A DNA stretch of 64,000 nucleotides from Pelomonas sp. Root1217 (lineage in GTDB: Bacteria > Pseudomonadota > Gammaproteobacteria > Burkholderiales > Burkholderiaceae_C): the NCBI RefSeq assembly GCF_001425705.1, contig NZ_LMDC01000001.1, forward strand, positions 248,001 through 312,000, written 5' to 3'. The position numbers and the translations under genes were made by a program. Below are positions 39,408-49,487 of the stretch, in pieces. The first letter of the stretch is position 1, and each line of letters opens with the position of its first letter. The notes under the pieces are model-generated. The model worked only from the letters and a program-made list of their open reading frames with translations. It did not search any database and had not been told where the DNA came from.

Positions 39408-40052
39408 ATGAAAAAACTGCTGCAGATCTCGCTCGCCCTGGCCACCGCCGTTGCTGCCTTTGCGGCCCAGGCCCAGGATGTGAAAGCGGGCGAGAAGAAG
39501 GTCGCGATGTGCATCGGCTGCCACGGCATCGTCGGCTACCAGGCCAGCTTTCCCGAGATCCACAAGGTGCCGATGATCGCGGGCCAGAACGCCAAGTACA
39601 TCGTCTCTGCCCTGCAGGCCTATGCCAAGGGCGACCGCAAGCACCCGACGATGCGCGGCATTGCCGCCTCGCTCAGCGAGCAGGACATGAACGACGTGGC
39701 CGCTTTCTACGAGCAGCAGGCCAAGCTGCCGGCGGTGGCCGACAGCATTCCGGCCGCGCCGGCCAACGTGGCCGAATTGCTGACCAAGGGCGCCTGCGTG
39801 TCCTGCCACGGCGCCAACTTCAGCAAGCCCATTGACCCAACCTACCCCAAGCTGGCTGGCCAGCACGCCGACTATCTGACCGTCGCGCTGAAGTCCTACA
39901 AGACCGAGCACAACGCCAGCGTCGGCCGCAGCAATGGCGTCATGGCCGGCCAGGTCAAGCAGTTCAGCAATGCCGAGCTGAAGGCCATCGCCAGCTACAT
40001 CAGCACGCTGCCCACCGAGCTGGCCACCGTGCCGCAGGGCAAGTTCCGCTGA
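39408..40052 (+). CDS. Di-haem cytochrome c4-type protein
   Basis: 214 residues with a signal peptide (MKKLLQISLALATAVAAFAAQAQ). Two CXXCH haem-binding sites are present: C35-I-G-C-H39 and C130-V-S-C-H134, one per similar half, with likely Met ligands in MRGIAASLSEQDMNDVAAFY and NGVMAGQVKQFSNAEL. Cytochromes c4 are periplasmic, often membrane-associated, electron carriers to terminal oxidases. It has its own promoter, divergent from the MoxR operon, and is followed by a strong terminator. Confidence 0.92.
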   Translation: MKKLLQISLALATAVAAFAAQAQDVKAGEKKVAMCIGCHGIVGYQASFPEIHKVPMIAGQNAKYIVSALQAYAKGDRKHPTMRGIAASLSEQDMNDVAAFYEQQAKLPAVADSIPAAPANVAELLTKGACVSCHGANFSKPIDPTYPKLAGQHADYLTVALKSYKTEHNASVGRSNGVMAGQVKQFSNAELKAIASYISTLPTELATVPQGKFR

Positions 40053-40076
40053 CCAAGCGCGACTGCCGCACCAACG

Positions 40077-40099
40077 AGCCGCCTTCAAGGCGGCTTTTT
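40077..40099 (+). terminator. Rho-independent terminator of the cytochrome gene
   Basis: AGCCGCC, the loop TTCA, then AGGCGGCT and a TTTTT run, 25 bases after the cytochrome stop. Confidence 0.85.
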
Positions 40100-40193
40100 G
40101 TTGCCCGCAGCAAAAGCGTGCAGGGCTGCACGATCGTTGCGAAGCTTTTCATGCGTCACGCGCGGATACTCGGCGCGCACAGACGACGCTGTC

Positions 40194-41393
40194 ATGTTGA
40201 AAAAGATCTCGACCTCTGAAGTGAGGCTGGGCATGTATCTCCAGGCGATGGAGGGGGCCTGGCTCTCTCATCCGTTCTGGAAGACCAAGTTCGTGCTGCT
40301 CGATCCGGCCGACCTTGCCGCCCTGCAAGCCAGCGGCGTGCCGGCCGTCTGGATCGACGACAGCAAGGGCGGGGATGTGGCCGCGCCTGCACCGGTCGCC
40401 GCCGTGGCGGTGGCCGCGTCGCCGCCCGCGGTTGCCGCCCCGCCGCCGCGTGTCAGCATGGAGTCCGAGCTCGACCGCGCCACCCAGGTGCTGGGCCGGG
40501 CCAAGGTGGCCGTCATGGCCTTGTTCAACGAGGCGCGGCTGGGCAAGGCCATCGACAGCGAGGTCTGCCTGCCCATCGTTGACGAGGTCACGTCTTCGCT
40601 GGCGCGCAACCCGTCGGCCTTCCTCAGCCTCGCTCGGCTCAAGGACAAGGACACCTACACCTATATGCACTCGGTCGCCGTCTGCGGCCTGATGGTGTCC
40701 CTGGGCCGGCAGATGGGGCTGTCCGATGCCGAAGTGCGTGAAGCTGGCCTGGCCGGGCTGCTGCACGACGTCGGCAAGATGCAGATGCCCATGGAGGTGC
40801 TGAACAAGCCCGGCGCGCTGACCGATGCCGAATTCAATGTCATGCGCGGCCACCCCGAGCGCGGCTTCGACTTGCTCAAGGACGGTGCCAAGGTGCCGGC
40901 CTCGGCCCTGGACGTCTGCCTGCACCATCACGAGAAGATGGACGGCACGGGCTACCCGCACAAGCTGGCCGGCGACCGGATCAGCCAGTTCGCGCGCATG
41001 GGCGCCGTTTGCGACGTCTACGACGCCATCACGTCCACCCGGCCCTACAAAAACGCCTGGGATCCAGCCGGCTCGCTGCAGCGCATGTCGCAGTGGAAGG
41101 GCCAGTTCGACCCGGCGATCTTCCAGGCCTTCGTCAAGAGCGTCGGCATCTACCCGACCGGCACGCTGGTGCGCCTGCAGTCCGGCCGCCTGGCGGTGGT
41201 GGTCGAGCAGAACGCCGCCTCCCTCGTCGCGCCTCGCGTCAAGGTCTTCTACTCGACCAAGTCGAGCATGCCGATCCCCTTGCAGCTCATCGACCTGGCC
41301 ACTTCCACCGATCGCATCGCCGGCCGCGAGCCGCCCGAGGACTGGAACTTCACCCACCTCGACGAGCTCTGGAACCCGAACGCCAAACGGTAA
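40194..41393 (+). CDS. HD-GYP domain c-di-GMP phosphodiesterase with DUF3391
   Basis: 399 residues from ATG 40194; the 32 upstream in-frame residues run through the intergenic region and are rejected. The N-terminus is a DUF3391 domain ([16 protein letters not shown]). The HD-GYP domain spans about residues 140-330: HD pair His191-Asp192 in LLHDVGK, then [12 protein letters not shown] at 244-255 with an intact GYP, followed by [15 protein letters not shown]. It should hydrolyse c-di-GMP to GMP in the cytosol. It stands alone with no receiver domain, so it is probably regulated through the N-domain. Confidence 0.93.
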   Translation: MLKKISTSEVRLGMYLQAMEGAWLSHPFWKTKFVLLDPADLAALQASGVPAVWIDDSKGGDVAAPAPVAAVAVAASPPAVAAPPPRVSMESELDRATQVLGRAKVAVMALFNEARLGKAIDSEVCLPIVDEVTSSLARNPSAFLSLARLKDKDTYTYMHSVAVCGLMVSLGRQMGLSDAEVREAGLAGLLHDVGKMQMPMEVLNKPGALTDAEFNVMRGHPERGFDLLKDGAKVPASALDVCLHHHEKMDGTGYPHKLAGDRISQFARMGAVCDVYDAITSTRPYKNAWDPAGSLQRMSQWKGQFDPAIFQAFVKSVGIYPTGTLVRLQSGRLAVVVEQNAASLVAPRVKVFYSTKSSMPIPLQLIDLATSTDRIAGREPPEDWNFTHLDELWNPNAKR

Positions 41394-41449
41394 CGAAGGG
41401 GCTTTGTCCGCCCTCCTAAACTGCCAGCCCTGCAGTTGGGAGATCGGTA

Positions 41450-43018
41450 ATGAAGCGATGGCTAGGTGTAGCTCTTTTGGCATGGGCCTGCGGTGTGCCC
41501 GCGCAGACGCTGCGCTGGGCCAGCCAGGGCGATCCGCAAACCATGGACCCGGATTCGCAGAACGAGAGCCTGACCAACATGGTCAACGGCCAGATCTACG
41601 AGCGGCTGACCAACCGCGATGCCAAGCTGGGCCTGGTGCCGGGCCTGGCCACGGAGTGGAAGCAGACCGGGCCGCTGGCCTGGCGCTTCAAGCTGCGCCC
41701 CGGCGTCAAGTTCCACGACGGCACGCCGCTGACGGCCGACGATGTGGTGTTCTCGGTTCAGCGCGCCAAGGAGCCGACTTCGCAGATCGCCGTCTGGGCC
41801 AATGCCGTGGGCACAGCCAAAAAGGTCGACGATCTGACGGTGGACTTCCAGCTGACCACGTTCAATCCCATCTTCCTGCAGCACATCGACCAGTTGTGGA
41901 TCATGAGCCGCAAGTGGTGCGAGGCGCACAAGGTCACCAAGCCGCTGGATTTCAAGAACAAGGAAGAGAGCTTCACGGCCCTGAACACCAATGGCACCGG
42001 CCCCTTCATGCTGGCCAGCCGCCAGCCGGGCATCAAGACGGTGCTCAAGCGCAACCCGAACTGGTGGAACAAGTTAGCAGGCAATGTCCAGGAGGTCGTC
42101 TACACCCCCATCGCCACCGACGCGACCCGTCTGGCCGCCCTGGTGTCTGGCGAGGTCGATTTCGTGCTCGACCCCGCGCCGCGCGACATCGCGCGCCTGC
42201 GCAACACCGCCGGCGTCAAGGTCATCGAGGGCCCGGAGAACCGCCTCGTCTTCATCGGCATGGACCAGTCGCGCGACAAGCTGCTCTACGGCAATGTGCC
42301 GGGTGACAAGAACCCCTTCAAGGATGTGCGCGTGCGCCGCGCGCTGTACCAGGCGATCGACATCGAGACGATCCGGGCCAAGCTGATGAGCGGTCTGTCC
42401 GTGCCCACTGGCGCCTTGACGCCGTCCAGCATGGCCTCCTTTGACGACCCGGCCCTGCAGGCCCGGCTGCCTCACGACCTTGCCGGTGCGAAGAAGCTGA
42501 TGCAGGAGGCGGGCTATGCCGACGGCTTCGAGGTGACGCTGGACTGCCCCAACAACCGCTACATCAATGACGAGGAGATCTGCACGGCGCTGGCTTCGAT
42601 GTGGGCGCAGCTGAAGATCAAGGTCAAGGTCAACGCCATGCCCCGCGTCATCTACTTCCCCAAGCTGGAGAAGTACGACACCAGCCTGTACATGTACGGC
42701 TGGGGCGGCTCGGTGACGGATGCCGAGAGCATCCTGACGCCGCTGTACCGCAGCCGCGGTGACAAGGGTGTGGGCAACTACAACTTCGGCGGGTTTCGCA
42801 ACGACAAGGCGGACGCACTGGCGGCGCAGTCCAGCGTCGAGCCCGACCCGAAGAAGCGGGAGCAGCAGATCCGCGGCGCGCTGACCGAGCTGCGCGAGCA
42901 GGTCAACGTCATTCCGTTGCACCGTCAGGTGGTGCCGTGGGCCGCGCGGGCAAATGTCACGGCCGTGCACCGGCCGGACAACTGGCTGGAACTGGCCTGG
43001 GTGCAGATCAACCGCTGA
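41450..43018 (+). CDS. ABC transporter solute-binding protein, family 5 (peptide/nickel type)
   Basis: 522 residues with a signal peptide (MKRWLGVALLAWACGVPAQ). The family-5 order is visible: LRWASQGDPQTMDPDSQN, then YERLTNRD, a DDVVFSVQRAK segment, NPNWWNKLAGNVQEV, FKDVRVRRALYQAIDIETI, and a final NNRYINDEE region. It binds oligopeptides or similar solutes in the periplasm. No permease or ATPase genes lie nearby, so it is an orphan binding protein using another transporter or acting as a sensor. Confidence 0.92.
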   Translation: MKRWLGVALLAWACGVPAQTLRWASQGDPQTMDPDSQNESLTNMVNGQIYERLTNRDAKLGLVPGLATEWKQTGPLAWRFKLRPGVKFHDGTPLTADDVVFSVQRAKEPTSQIAVWANAVGTAKKVDDLTVDFQLTTFNPIFLQHIDQLWIMSRKWCEAHKVTKPLDFKNKEESFTALNTNGTGPFMLASRQPGIKTVLKRNPNWWNKLAGNVQEVVYTPIATDATRLAALVSGEVDFVLDPAPRDIARLRNTAGVKVIEGPENRLVFIGMDQSRDKLLYGNVPGDKNPFKDVRVRRALYQAIDIETIRAKLMSGLSVPTGALTPSSMASFDDPALQARLPHDLAGAKKLMQEAGYADGFEVTLDCPNNRYINDEEICTALASMWAQLKIKVKVNAMPRVIYFPKLEKYDTSLYMYGWGGSVTDAESILTPLYRSRGDKGVGNYNFGGFRNDKADALAAQSSVEPDPKKREQQIRGALTELREQVNVIPLHRQVVPWAARANVTAVHRPDNWLELAWVQINR

Positions 43019-43094
43019 TTTCGGCCCTTTAACCGGCCACCACCTGCGAGGCCGGCGCGGCAAACTGGCTCAAGCCCAGATTCCTGTCCGCGCC

Positions 43095-45011
43095 ATGCTG
43101 TACCGCCTTGCTGCTTTTGCCCTGACCCTGCTGCTCGCCTCCTGTGGAGGCGGCGGTGGCGGTGGTTCGGACGCGCCGGTGCTGGACAAGCCGCCCACGT
43201 TGCGCGGCGTGGCCGCTACCGGCGCCCCGCTGGTCAACGCGCAGGTCAGCGTCGTCGACGGCCAGGGCAAGGCCGTGGGCACGGCCACCACCCATGGCGC
43301 CGACGGCAGCTACAGCCTGACGCTGAGCACCACCAGCCCCACCGCACCGCTGTTCATCCAGGCGCGCGGCATGGATGCCGCGGGCACCATGCAGGTGCTG
43401 CATTCCACGGTGCCGACCATCAGTGCCGCCATGGTCGGCCATGTGACGCCGCTGACCAACGCCGTCGTCGCGCTGGCTCTCGGCACCGAACCTGCCCCGG
43501 TGTTCGCGGCCGCTGCCACCAGTGCCAGCCAGCTGACCCAGATGGCCAGCGCCGCCTCTGCCGCGGGTACCTTCCTGAAGACCCTGGTCAAGACCCAGGT
43601 CAGCGACCTGAAGATCACCGACGCTGCGGCCCTGGACCTGCTGGCGGATTCGACCTTCGCCGCCAACAAGGGCGCCCACGATCTGCTTATCGAGAGCGTG
43701 CGCATCGACCTCGCGCGCTCCAAGCTCAATATGCCGGTGCTGCAGATCGGCAACAAGTTCCTCGCCGCGCCGACGGCCGAAGTCGTCGTCGAGCTGCCCA
43801 CGGCCCAGACTGAGTTGCTCAAGGCCAGCGGCACGCCGGCCACCGCCATCACCTCCACGTTGAAGGCCGCGACCAGCGCGACGACATTGCTCGGCACCTT
43901 GGCCGGGCTGGATGACCTTGGCGCCGCGCTGAACCAGCTCATCGCCCAGGGGCGCGACGTCAGCACCATCCTGACGAACACACTCGTCACTGGCTACGAC
44001 AAGCACAACGGCCGCAGCAAGGTCGATATCGCCGGCATCCTGTCGACCTACACGACGGGCAATCGCCAGTTCGGCCGCTTCCAGCTGCTGGGCTGCGCCG
44101 ACGACGCACCGACCGCCGGCAACTGCGCCAAGGTGCTGGTGGGCGCCGTCATCAGCGATTCCACCGGCGCAGTCGTCGACCTGTTCAGCGACGCGGTCAG
44201 CTACAACAAGTCGGCCACGACGACCAACAAGTGGAACCTGATCGGCAACGGCAAGAAGCTGGCCGTCGACGTGTATCCGCTGGGCTTTCTGGCGCTGGCT
44301 GCCGATGGCACGCCCAGCAGTGCCGTGGTGCCCAACCCGGGCATCGGCCTGCAGGTGGAGGTCCAGGCGCAGACGGCCGATCCCGTGCCCGGCATTCCGG
44401 CGACGCAGCTGCTCAGCTCGGCCACGGTGCAGTTGCCCGGCGGCTTCAGCATCCCCTTCGGCTATTGCAACCGGCTCCTGCTGTGCGTGTCCTCCACGCC
44501 CGGCGCCACCAACCTGATCCCGACGGGCGGCGTGGGTGACATCGCCATCCAGCGCTCGGCGGTCGGCTGGATCGGCAGTGCCGACAGCGTGCGGGGCGCC
44601 AAGTTCATCACCAGCTACACGATCTCCGGCGTGGCCGAGACGCGCAACGCCTGGCTGCGCGCCGATGTGCTGGGCGAGCCGGCTGCCACGCGCTTTCCGA
44701 GCCTTGACAGTGTGTCGGCAGCCAGCCCGGTGTTCGCCGCCTCGCTGCAGAGCGGCACGCTGATGATCAACTGGTCGGCCTGGGCGGCGGCCAACCCCGA
44801 CCTGCGCCTCATCGAGATCAAGCGCGTCTTCACGCCTGCCGCCGGCGGCGCGCCCACGGTGCTGGACACGACTGTGCCGCTGCCACCCAAGACGGCGGCG
44901 ACGCTGAGCGCGGCGTATACGCCAGTGGGCAGCGTCACTTCCGAGCTGTGGCTGCAGGCCATGGACGCGCAGGGGCGACGTTTCCATACCCGTTACAGCG
45001 GCAAACCGTGA
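43095..45011 (+). CDS. Large surface lipoprotein with carboxypeptidase-like repeat
   Basis: 638 residues from ATG 43095. The signal peptide ends in LLLASC, the Cys being followed by eight glycines, a lipoprotein linker. A beta-sandwich like carboxypeptidase regulatory domains comes next (PLVNAQVSVVDGQGKAVGT, DGSYSLTL). The rest alternates helical (residues about 130-330, Thr/Ala-rich) and beta-rich segments with two likely disulphide pairs. Function unknown; such proteins are often exposed at the cell surface. A CCGGTT/AACCGG hairpin follows the stop. Confidence 0.75.
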   Translation: MLYRLAAFALTLLLASCGGGGGGGSDAPVLDKPPTLRGVAATGAPLVNAQVSVVDGQGKAVGTATTHGADGSYSLTLSTTSPTAPLFIQARGMDAAGTMQVLHSTVPTISAAMVGHVTPLTNAVVALALGTEPAPVFAAAATSASQLTQMASAASAAGTFLKTLVKTQVSDLKITDAAALDLLADSTFAANKGAHDLLIESVRIDLARSKLNMPVLQIGNKFLAAPTAEVVVELPTAQTELLKASGTPATAITSTLKAATSATTLLGTLAGLDDLGAALNQLIAQGRDVSTILTNTLVTGYDKHNGRSKVDIAGILSTYTTGNRQFGRFQLLGCADDAPTAGNCAKVLVGAVISDSTGAVVDLFSDAVSYNKSATTTNKWNLIGNGKKLAVDVYPLGFLALAADGTPSSAVVPNPGIGLQVEVQAQTADPVPGIPATQLLSSATVQLPGGFSIPFGYCNRLLLCVSSTPGATNLIPTGGVGDIAIQRSAVGWIGSADSVRGAKFITSYTISGVAETRNAWLRADVLGEPAATRFPSLDSVSAASPVFAASLQSGTLMINWSAWAAANPDLRLIEIKRVFTPAAGGAPTVLDTTVPLPPKTAATLSAAYTPVGSVTSELWLQAMDAQGRRFHTRYSGKP

Positions 45012-45135
45012 ATTGAGTCGCGGACCGGTTCGCAACCGGCGTTGTTGTGAAATGTGACAGCGACTGCGAGCGGGGCCAAAGCTAAGCTTTCGGCACCGTT
45101 TCCCATCGCCGCCGACCTTGCCGGCGACCGCCCCC

Positions 45136-47103
45136 GTGAAAAGCCGCCTAACTGCGCTGGCGTGGTTGTCCACGCTGGCCCTGACTTCAGCGGCCCATGC
45201 CGCTCCAGCCGCCGCCGACGCCTCGGACGACCAGGCGCTAGAAGCGCTTCTGAAACGGGAAGTGCAGGGCCCGTCCCGCTATGCCCAGAGCCTGATGGAC
45301 GCGCCGGCGTCGGTCAGTGTGCTCGAGCGCGGTGTCTCCGATGCCCTCGGCCACCAGACTGTCGGTGACCAGCTGGCCCGACTGCCGGGCGTCTACCTCA
45401 GTAACTCGCGCACCTACAGCGCCCTGGGGCTGCGCGGCTTCAACAGGCCGGGCGACTACAGCGCCCGCCTGCTGATGGCCATCGACGGCCAGCGCGTCAA
45501 TGACGCCATCTTTGACCAGGGGCTGCCGCAGCTGGAGCTGCCCATCGTCGCCGAATGGGTCAAGCGGGTGGAACTCGTCCACGGCCCGGGCTCCTCGATC
45601 TACGGCAGCAATGCGCTGCTGGGCGTCGTCAACGTTGTGACCCTGAATGGCGCCGACGCGCCGGGCCTCACGGCCCAGGGCAGCGTGGGCGAAAACGGCA
45701 CGCGTCGCGCCGAGATGCATTACGGTGCCTCTGCCGCCGACAGTGACTTGTTCATCGGCCTGAACCTGCAGCGCACCGCTGGCGAGGACCTGTTCCTGCC
45801 CGAACTCGGCACGGCCGATGGCTGGGTGCGCGGTCTCGATGGCGAGCGCCAGGTGGCGCTGCTGGCCAAATTCCGCAACGGGCCATGGCGGGTCGCGTTG
45901 AACGCGGTGCGCCGCGACAAGGATGCCGCGACCGCACCCTACGGCACCGAGCCCGGCGTGCCTGGCACCCACTACACAGACAGCCTGGTGCTGGGCGAGC
46001 TCAGCTACGACGGGGGCTGGCAAGGTGATGTACGCCCCTCGGCGCGACTCAGTGTGGCTGGCTATGAGTTCCGCGGCAGCTATGTCTTCGGGCCCGCGCC
46101 CGATCTCGTCAACAGGGACCTGGCCCGCGCCCAATGGACGACGCTGGAGGCCCGCATGCTTTGGCGAGGCCTGCTCAACCACCAGCTGATGGTCGGCGCC
46201 GAGCTGCGCACCTCGCCCCAGGGCGTGCAGCGCAATTACGACGTCGATCCCTATGCGCTGCAGCTGGATTCGCATGTCACCCAGGACGCCGCGGGCGTCT
46301 ACGCGCAAGACCAGTGGCGACTTTCATCGGTGCTGCAGCTGACCACCGGCCTGCGCCTGGACCATGTGCGCGGCTTCGCGCCCGCCGTGTCGCCGCGCGC
46401 CGTGCTGGCTCTGCGGCCCGACGAGCGCGAATCCTTCAAGCTGATGTGGGCGCAGTCCTTCCGTACGCCCAACCTGTACGAGCGCTTCTACGACGACGGC
46501 GGGGTTTCACAGCTGCGCAACAACGACCTGAAGCCCGAGCGGCTCAATTCCGTCGAGGCTGCCTGGGAATATGTGCTTTACAGCGGCCATGCGCTCAGTG
46601 CCAACGCCTACTACACGCGCATGAACCGCTTGATCGAGCAGCAGCCCGTTGGCAGCGAGAGCGAGGCGGTGGTGCAGTACCGCAATGTCGGCAGCGTCAG
46701 GCTGCGGGGCGTGGATGTGGGCGTGGAGAAGCGCGCAACGGACGGCTGGCTCTGGCACCTCAGCGCGTCCTGGATGGATGGCCGCGACGACGCTGGCCAG
46801 CGCCTGAGCAATTCGCCCTCGTGGATGCTCAAGGGCGACCTCGTCTCACCGGTGTGGCAGCGCTGGCAGCTCGGCATGGAATGGAACCTGGTCGGCCGCC
46901 GTACCGGGCGCGTCGAGGTACCCGCCACGACCCTCGTCAATGCTCATCTGCGCTACCACGTCGACCCGCGCCAGAGCCTGGCCTTGCACGTAAGCAATGC
47001 GCTGGACCGCCGCAACCTCGACCCGGCGACCCCCGACACGTCGCTGAGCGCCATCCCTCAGCCCCGGCGCGCCTGGCGCCTGGACTGGCGCTTCACGCTC
47101 TGA
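45136..47103 (+). CDS. TonB-dependent outer-membrane receptor
   Basis: 655 residues from a GTG at 45136, which gives a proper signal peptide (MKSRLTALAWLSTLALTSAAHA); TTG 45118 is the alternative. The plug domain is clear (VSVLERGVSDALG, LARLPGVYLSN, GLRGFNRPGDYSARLLMAIDGQRVND, VKRVELVHGPGSSIYGSNALLGVVNVVT). A 22-strand barrel follows, with FRTPNLYERFYDDGG and the C-terminal beta-signal DWRFTL. The ligand cannot be predicted. It is followed by a YfiR gene and a membrane c-di-GMP enzyme, making it a probable signal input of that module. Confidence 0.92.
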   Translation: MKSRLTALAWLSTLALTSAAHAAPAAADASDDQALEALLKREVQGPSRYAQSLMDAPASVSVLERGVSDALGHQTVGDQLARLPGVYLSNSRTYSALGLRGFNRPGDYSARLLMAIDGQRVNDAIFDQGLPQLELPIVAEWVKRVELVHGPGSSIYGSNALLGVVNVVTLNGADAPGLTAQGSVGENGTRRAEMHYGASAADSDLFIGLNLQRTAGEDLFLPELGTADGWVRGLDGERQVALLAKFRNGPWRVALNAVRRDKDAATAPYGTEPGVPGTHYTDSLVLGELSYDGGWQGDVRPSARLSVAGYEFRGSYVFGPAPDLVNRDLARAQWTTLEARMLWRGLLNHQLMVGAELRTSPQGVQRNYDVDPYALQLDSHVTQDAAGVYAQDQWRLSSVLQLTTGLRLDHVRGFAPAVSPRAVLALRPDERESFKLMWAQSFRTPNLYERFYDDGGVSQLRNNDLKPERLNSVEAAWEYVLYSGHALSANAYYTRMNRLIEQQPVGSESEAVVQYRNVGSVRLRGVDVGVEKRATDGWLWHLSASWMDGRDDAGQRLSNSPSWMLKGDLVSPVWQRWQLGMEWNLVGRRTGRVEVPATTLVNAHLRYHVDPRQSLALHVSNALDRRNLDPATPDTSLSAIPQPRRAWRLDWRFTL

Positions 47104-47111
47104 GCCTGGCC

Positions 47112-47678
47112 ATGCGCGGCAGTCGAGCAGCGGTGAGGGGTAGAGCGGGCTGGCGCTGGCGTGCCGGCTGCACGATCCTGCTCGGCCTGCTGTCGGGCCA
47201 GCCGGCCATGGCGCAGAGTGCCAGCCCGGAGGCTTTGAAAGCCGAGGTCGTCTACCGCCTGCTGATGTTCGTCACCTGGCCTGCCGACCGCGAGCTGGCG
47301 GGGCGGCCGCTGCAGCTGTGCACCCTCGGTGAAGGCCGGATGGACAGCGCGCTGCAGTCCCTGGCGGGCCGGCCGATCCGGCACCTCACCGTCGATGTGC
47401 GCCCTCAGGCCCGTGCCGACCAGCTCGCCGGCTGCCACCTGCTCTACCTGCCCACACCGCAGCCGGCCTTGCGCCCGGTGCTGGCCGACCTGCCGGTGCT
47501 CGTGGTGTCGGATGTGGCGGTGATGCTGGAGCAAGGTGCCATGATCAACCTGCAGATCGAGGACGGCCGTATCGTCTTCGACGTGGACCTCGACGCCGCG
47601 CGCCGCGTCGGCCTGGCCATCAGCACCAAGCTGCTGCGCCTGGCCCGCTACGTGCGCCACCAGACGACATCGCCGTGA
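47112..47678 (+). CDS. YfiR family periplasmic regulator (DUF4154)
   Basis: 188 residues. A basic N-terminus and signal peptide end near QPAMAQS. The DUF4154 pattern follows: LKAEVVYRLLMFVTWP, LQLCTLGEG, LAGCHLLYLP, and the terminal block MINLQIEDGRIVFDVDLDAARRVGLAISTKLLRLA (shown in pieces). YfiR proteins bind the periplasmic part of a partner diguanylate cyclase (YfiN) and repress it, with release controlled by outer-membrane signals. Here it lies between a TonB receptor and a GGDEF-EAL protein whose GTG start overlaps its stop, so all three should act together. Confidence 0.88.
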   Translation: MRGSRAAVRGRAGWRWRAGCTILLGLLSGQPAMAQSASPEALKAEVVYRLLMFVTWPADRELAGRPLQLCTLGEGRMDSALQSLAGRPIRHLTVDVRPQARADQLAGCHLLYLPTPQPALRPVLADLPVLVVSDVAVMLEQGAMINLQIEDGRIVFDVDLDAARRVGLAISTKLLRLARYVRHQTTSP

Positions 47679-49486
47679 AGCCGCAATTTGCCGATGCCTT
47701 TGAGCGCCTGCGCGAACTCGTTGTCGCGCTGGCCGCCTTGGTGGTCTTTGCGCTGTTGCTCAGCGTGCTGCAGTACTGGCGCCTGCATGGACGCCAGCTC
47801 GAGGACCTGCGCACCCAGGCCGACATCGTCGCCCAGACGGTCTCGGCCGCGCTGGTTTTCGACAGCCGCAGCGATGCCGGCGAAAGCCTGGCGGCCCTGC
47901 AGCAAAGCCCGTCCATCGTGCATGCCCGGCTGCTGAAGGGCGACGGCGGCGTCTTCACACAGTTCTCGCGCACCGCGGCCGAGGTCTCCTGGTTGCACGA
48001 GGCTGCCGGCACGGCGAGCGTGCAGGTGCCGGTCATGGCTGACGGCCGGCGCGTGGGCATGCTGGTCGTAGAGGCCAGCCGCCTGCCGATGTGGATGGAC
48101 GTGGCGCAGTTCCTTGCCGCCACCATGGGCACCCTGCTGGCCACGGCCGGGCTGGCCTGGTGGCTGTCCAAGCGGCTGCGGGTGCAGATCAAGGAGGTCG
48201 AGCGCCGCACCCGCTATCTCGCGCGCTTTGACGCATTGACCGACCTGCCCAACCGTGAGCACATGCGCGGGCTGCTGGAGCGCGTGCTGCACCAGCAGGG
48301 CCGCACCACCTTGCTGATCCTGGACCTCGACGATTTCAAGCAGATCAACGACCAGCACCGCCATGCTGCCGGTGACGCCGTGCTGCAGGCCATTGGCCAG
48401 CGGCTCAGGCTGCTGTGCCGGCCCGGCGACCAGATCGCCCGGCTGTCTGCCGATGAATTCGCGCTGCTGCTGGTGCCAGGCATGGAGGACGAGGCCTTGC
48501 GCACCCATGTCGCCCAGTTGCAGGCCGAACTCACGCAGCCGGTGCTGCACGACGGCCATTGGCTGCACCTGCATGTCTCCAGCGGCGGCGTCTCATTGCC
48601 CGAGCACGCGCGCGATGCGAGCGAGGCCTTGCGCAGTGCCGATGCCGCACTGCGGCATGCCAAGCAGATTGGCAAGGACAGCTTCCAGCTGTTCACGCCG
48701 CAGATCGGCGAGGCCCTGCGCCTGCGGCTGGCGCTGGAGCACGATATGCGCGAAGGCCTGGCGCGCGGGCAGTTCGGCCTGGCTTACCAGCCGCAGTACG
48801 ACGCCGCGCGCCGCATCCACGGCTTCGAAGCGTTGGCGCGCTGGCGCCACCCCGAGCGGGGCTGGGTGCCGCCGGCCGAGTTCATTCCGGTGGCGGAGAA
48901 CTCGGGCCTGATCGTCGAGCTCAGCCTGGCGCTGCTGGCCGTGCTGCGCCGCGACCTCGACGGCCTGCGTGCCCGGGGCCTGAGCTGCCCGCCCGTGGCC
49001 GTCAACCTGTCCTGGGAGCAATGCCGCAAGCCGCAGCACCGCGAGCGCTTCCTGCAGCAGCTCAAAGCCCTGCAGCTGGGGCCGGACGAGGTCGAATTCG
49101 AGCTGACAGAAAGCGCCGGCTTTGAGGACATCGACAAGCCCGACTCCTTCGTCTTCACGCTTCAAGGCCTGGGCTACCACCTGGCCATCGACGACTTCGG
49201 CACGGGCTACAGCTCGCTGGCCTATCTGCGCCGCATCCGCTGCCGCAAGCTCAAGATCGACCGCCTTTTCGTGCATGGCCTGTCGGGCAATGCCGACTCC
49301 CACATGCTGGTCGAATCCATGGTGCGCGTCGCGCACGCGATGCGCATGGTCGTCGTGGCCGAAGGCGTGGAATTGCCGGCGGACGAGGCGGCCCTGATCG
49401 CGATGGGCTGCGACCTGATGCAGGGGTTTGGTTTCTGCAGGCCAGTGCCGCCGGATGAGATGCCGGGATTGCTGTCGGCCGACTGA
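47675..49486 (+). CDS. Membrane GGDEF-EAL protein, degenerate GGDEF
   Basis: 603 residues, starting at a GTG overlapping the YfiR stop. TM1 lies at about 12-34, a periplasmic YfiN/CHASE8-like sensor domain at 35-145, and TM2 at 146-168. The GGDEF domain (about 190-345) has SADEF in place of GGDEF, so cyclase activity is doubtful, while the DLDDFKQINDQ motif is kept. The EAL domain (about 355-600) keeps FEALARW, VNLSWEQ, ELTES, DDFGTGYSS, KIDRLFV and AEGVE, hence probably hydrolyses c-di-GMP. The periplasmic partner is YfiR and the probable outer input the TonB receptor. Confidence 0.92.
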   Translation: MKPQFADAFERLRELVVALAALVVFALLLSVLQYWRLHGRQLEDLRTQADIVAQTVSAALVFDSRSDAGESLAALQQSPSIVHARLLKGDGGVFTQFSRTAAEVSWLHEAAGTASVQVPVMADGRRVGMLVVEASRLPMWMDVAQFLAATMGTLLATAGLAWWLSKRLRVQIKEVERRTRYLARFDALTDLPNREHMRGLLERVLHQQGRTTLLILDLDDFKQINDQHRHAAGDAVLQAIGQRLRLLCRPGDQIARLSADEFALLLVPGMEDEALRTHVAQLQAELTQPVLHDGHWLHLHVSSGGVSLPEHARDASEALRSADAALRHAKQIGKDSFQLFTPQIGEALRLRLALEHDMREGLARGQFGLAYQPQYDAARRIHGFEALARWRHPERGWVPPAEFIPVAENSGLIVELSLALLAVLRRDLDGLRARGLSCPPVAVNLSWEQCRKPQHRERFLQQLKALQLGPDEVEFELTESAGFEDIDKPDSFVFTLQGLGYHLAIDDFGTGYSSLAYLRRIRCRKLKIDRLFVHGLSGNADSHMLVESMVRVAHAMRMVVVAEGVELPADEAALIAMGCDLMQGFGFCRPVPPDEMPGLLSAD

Positions 49487-49487
49487 T

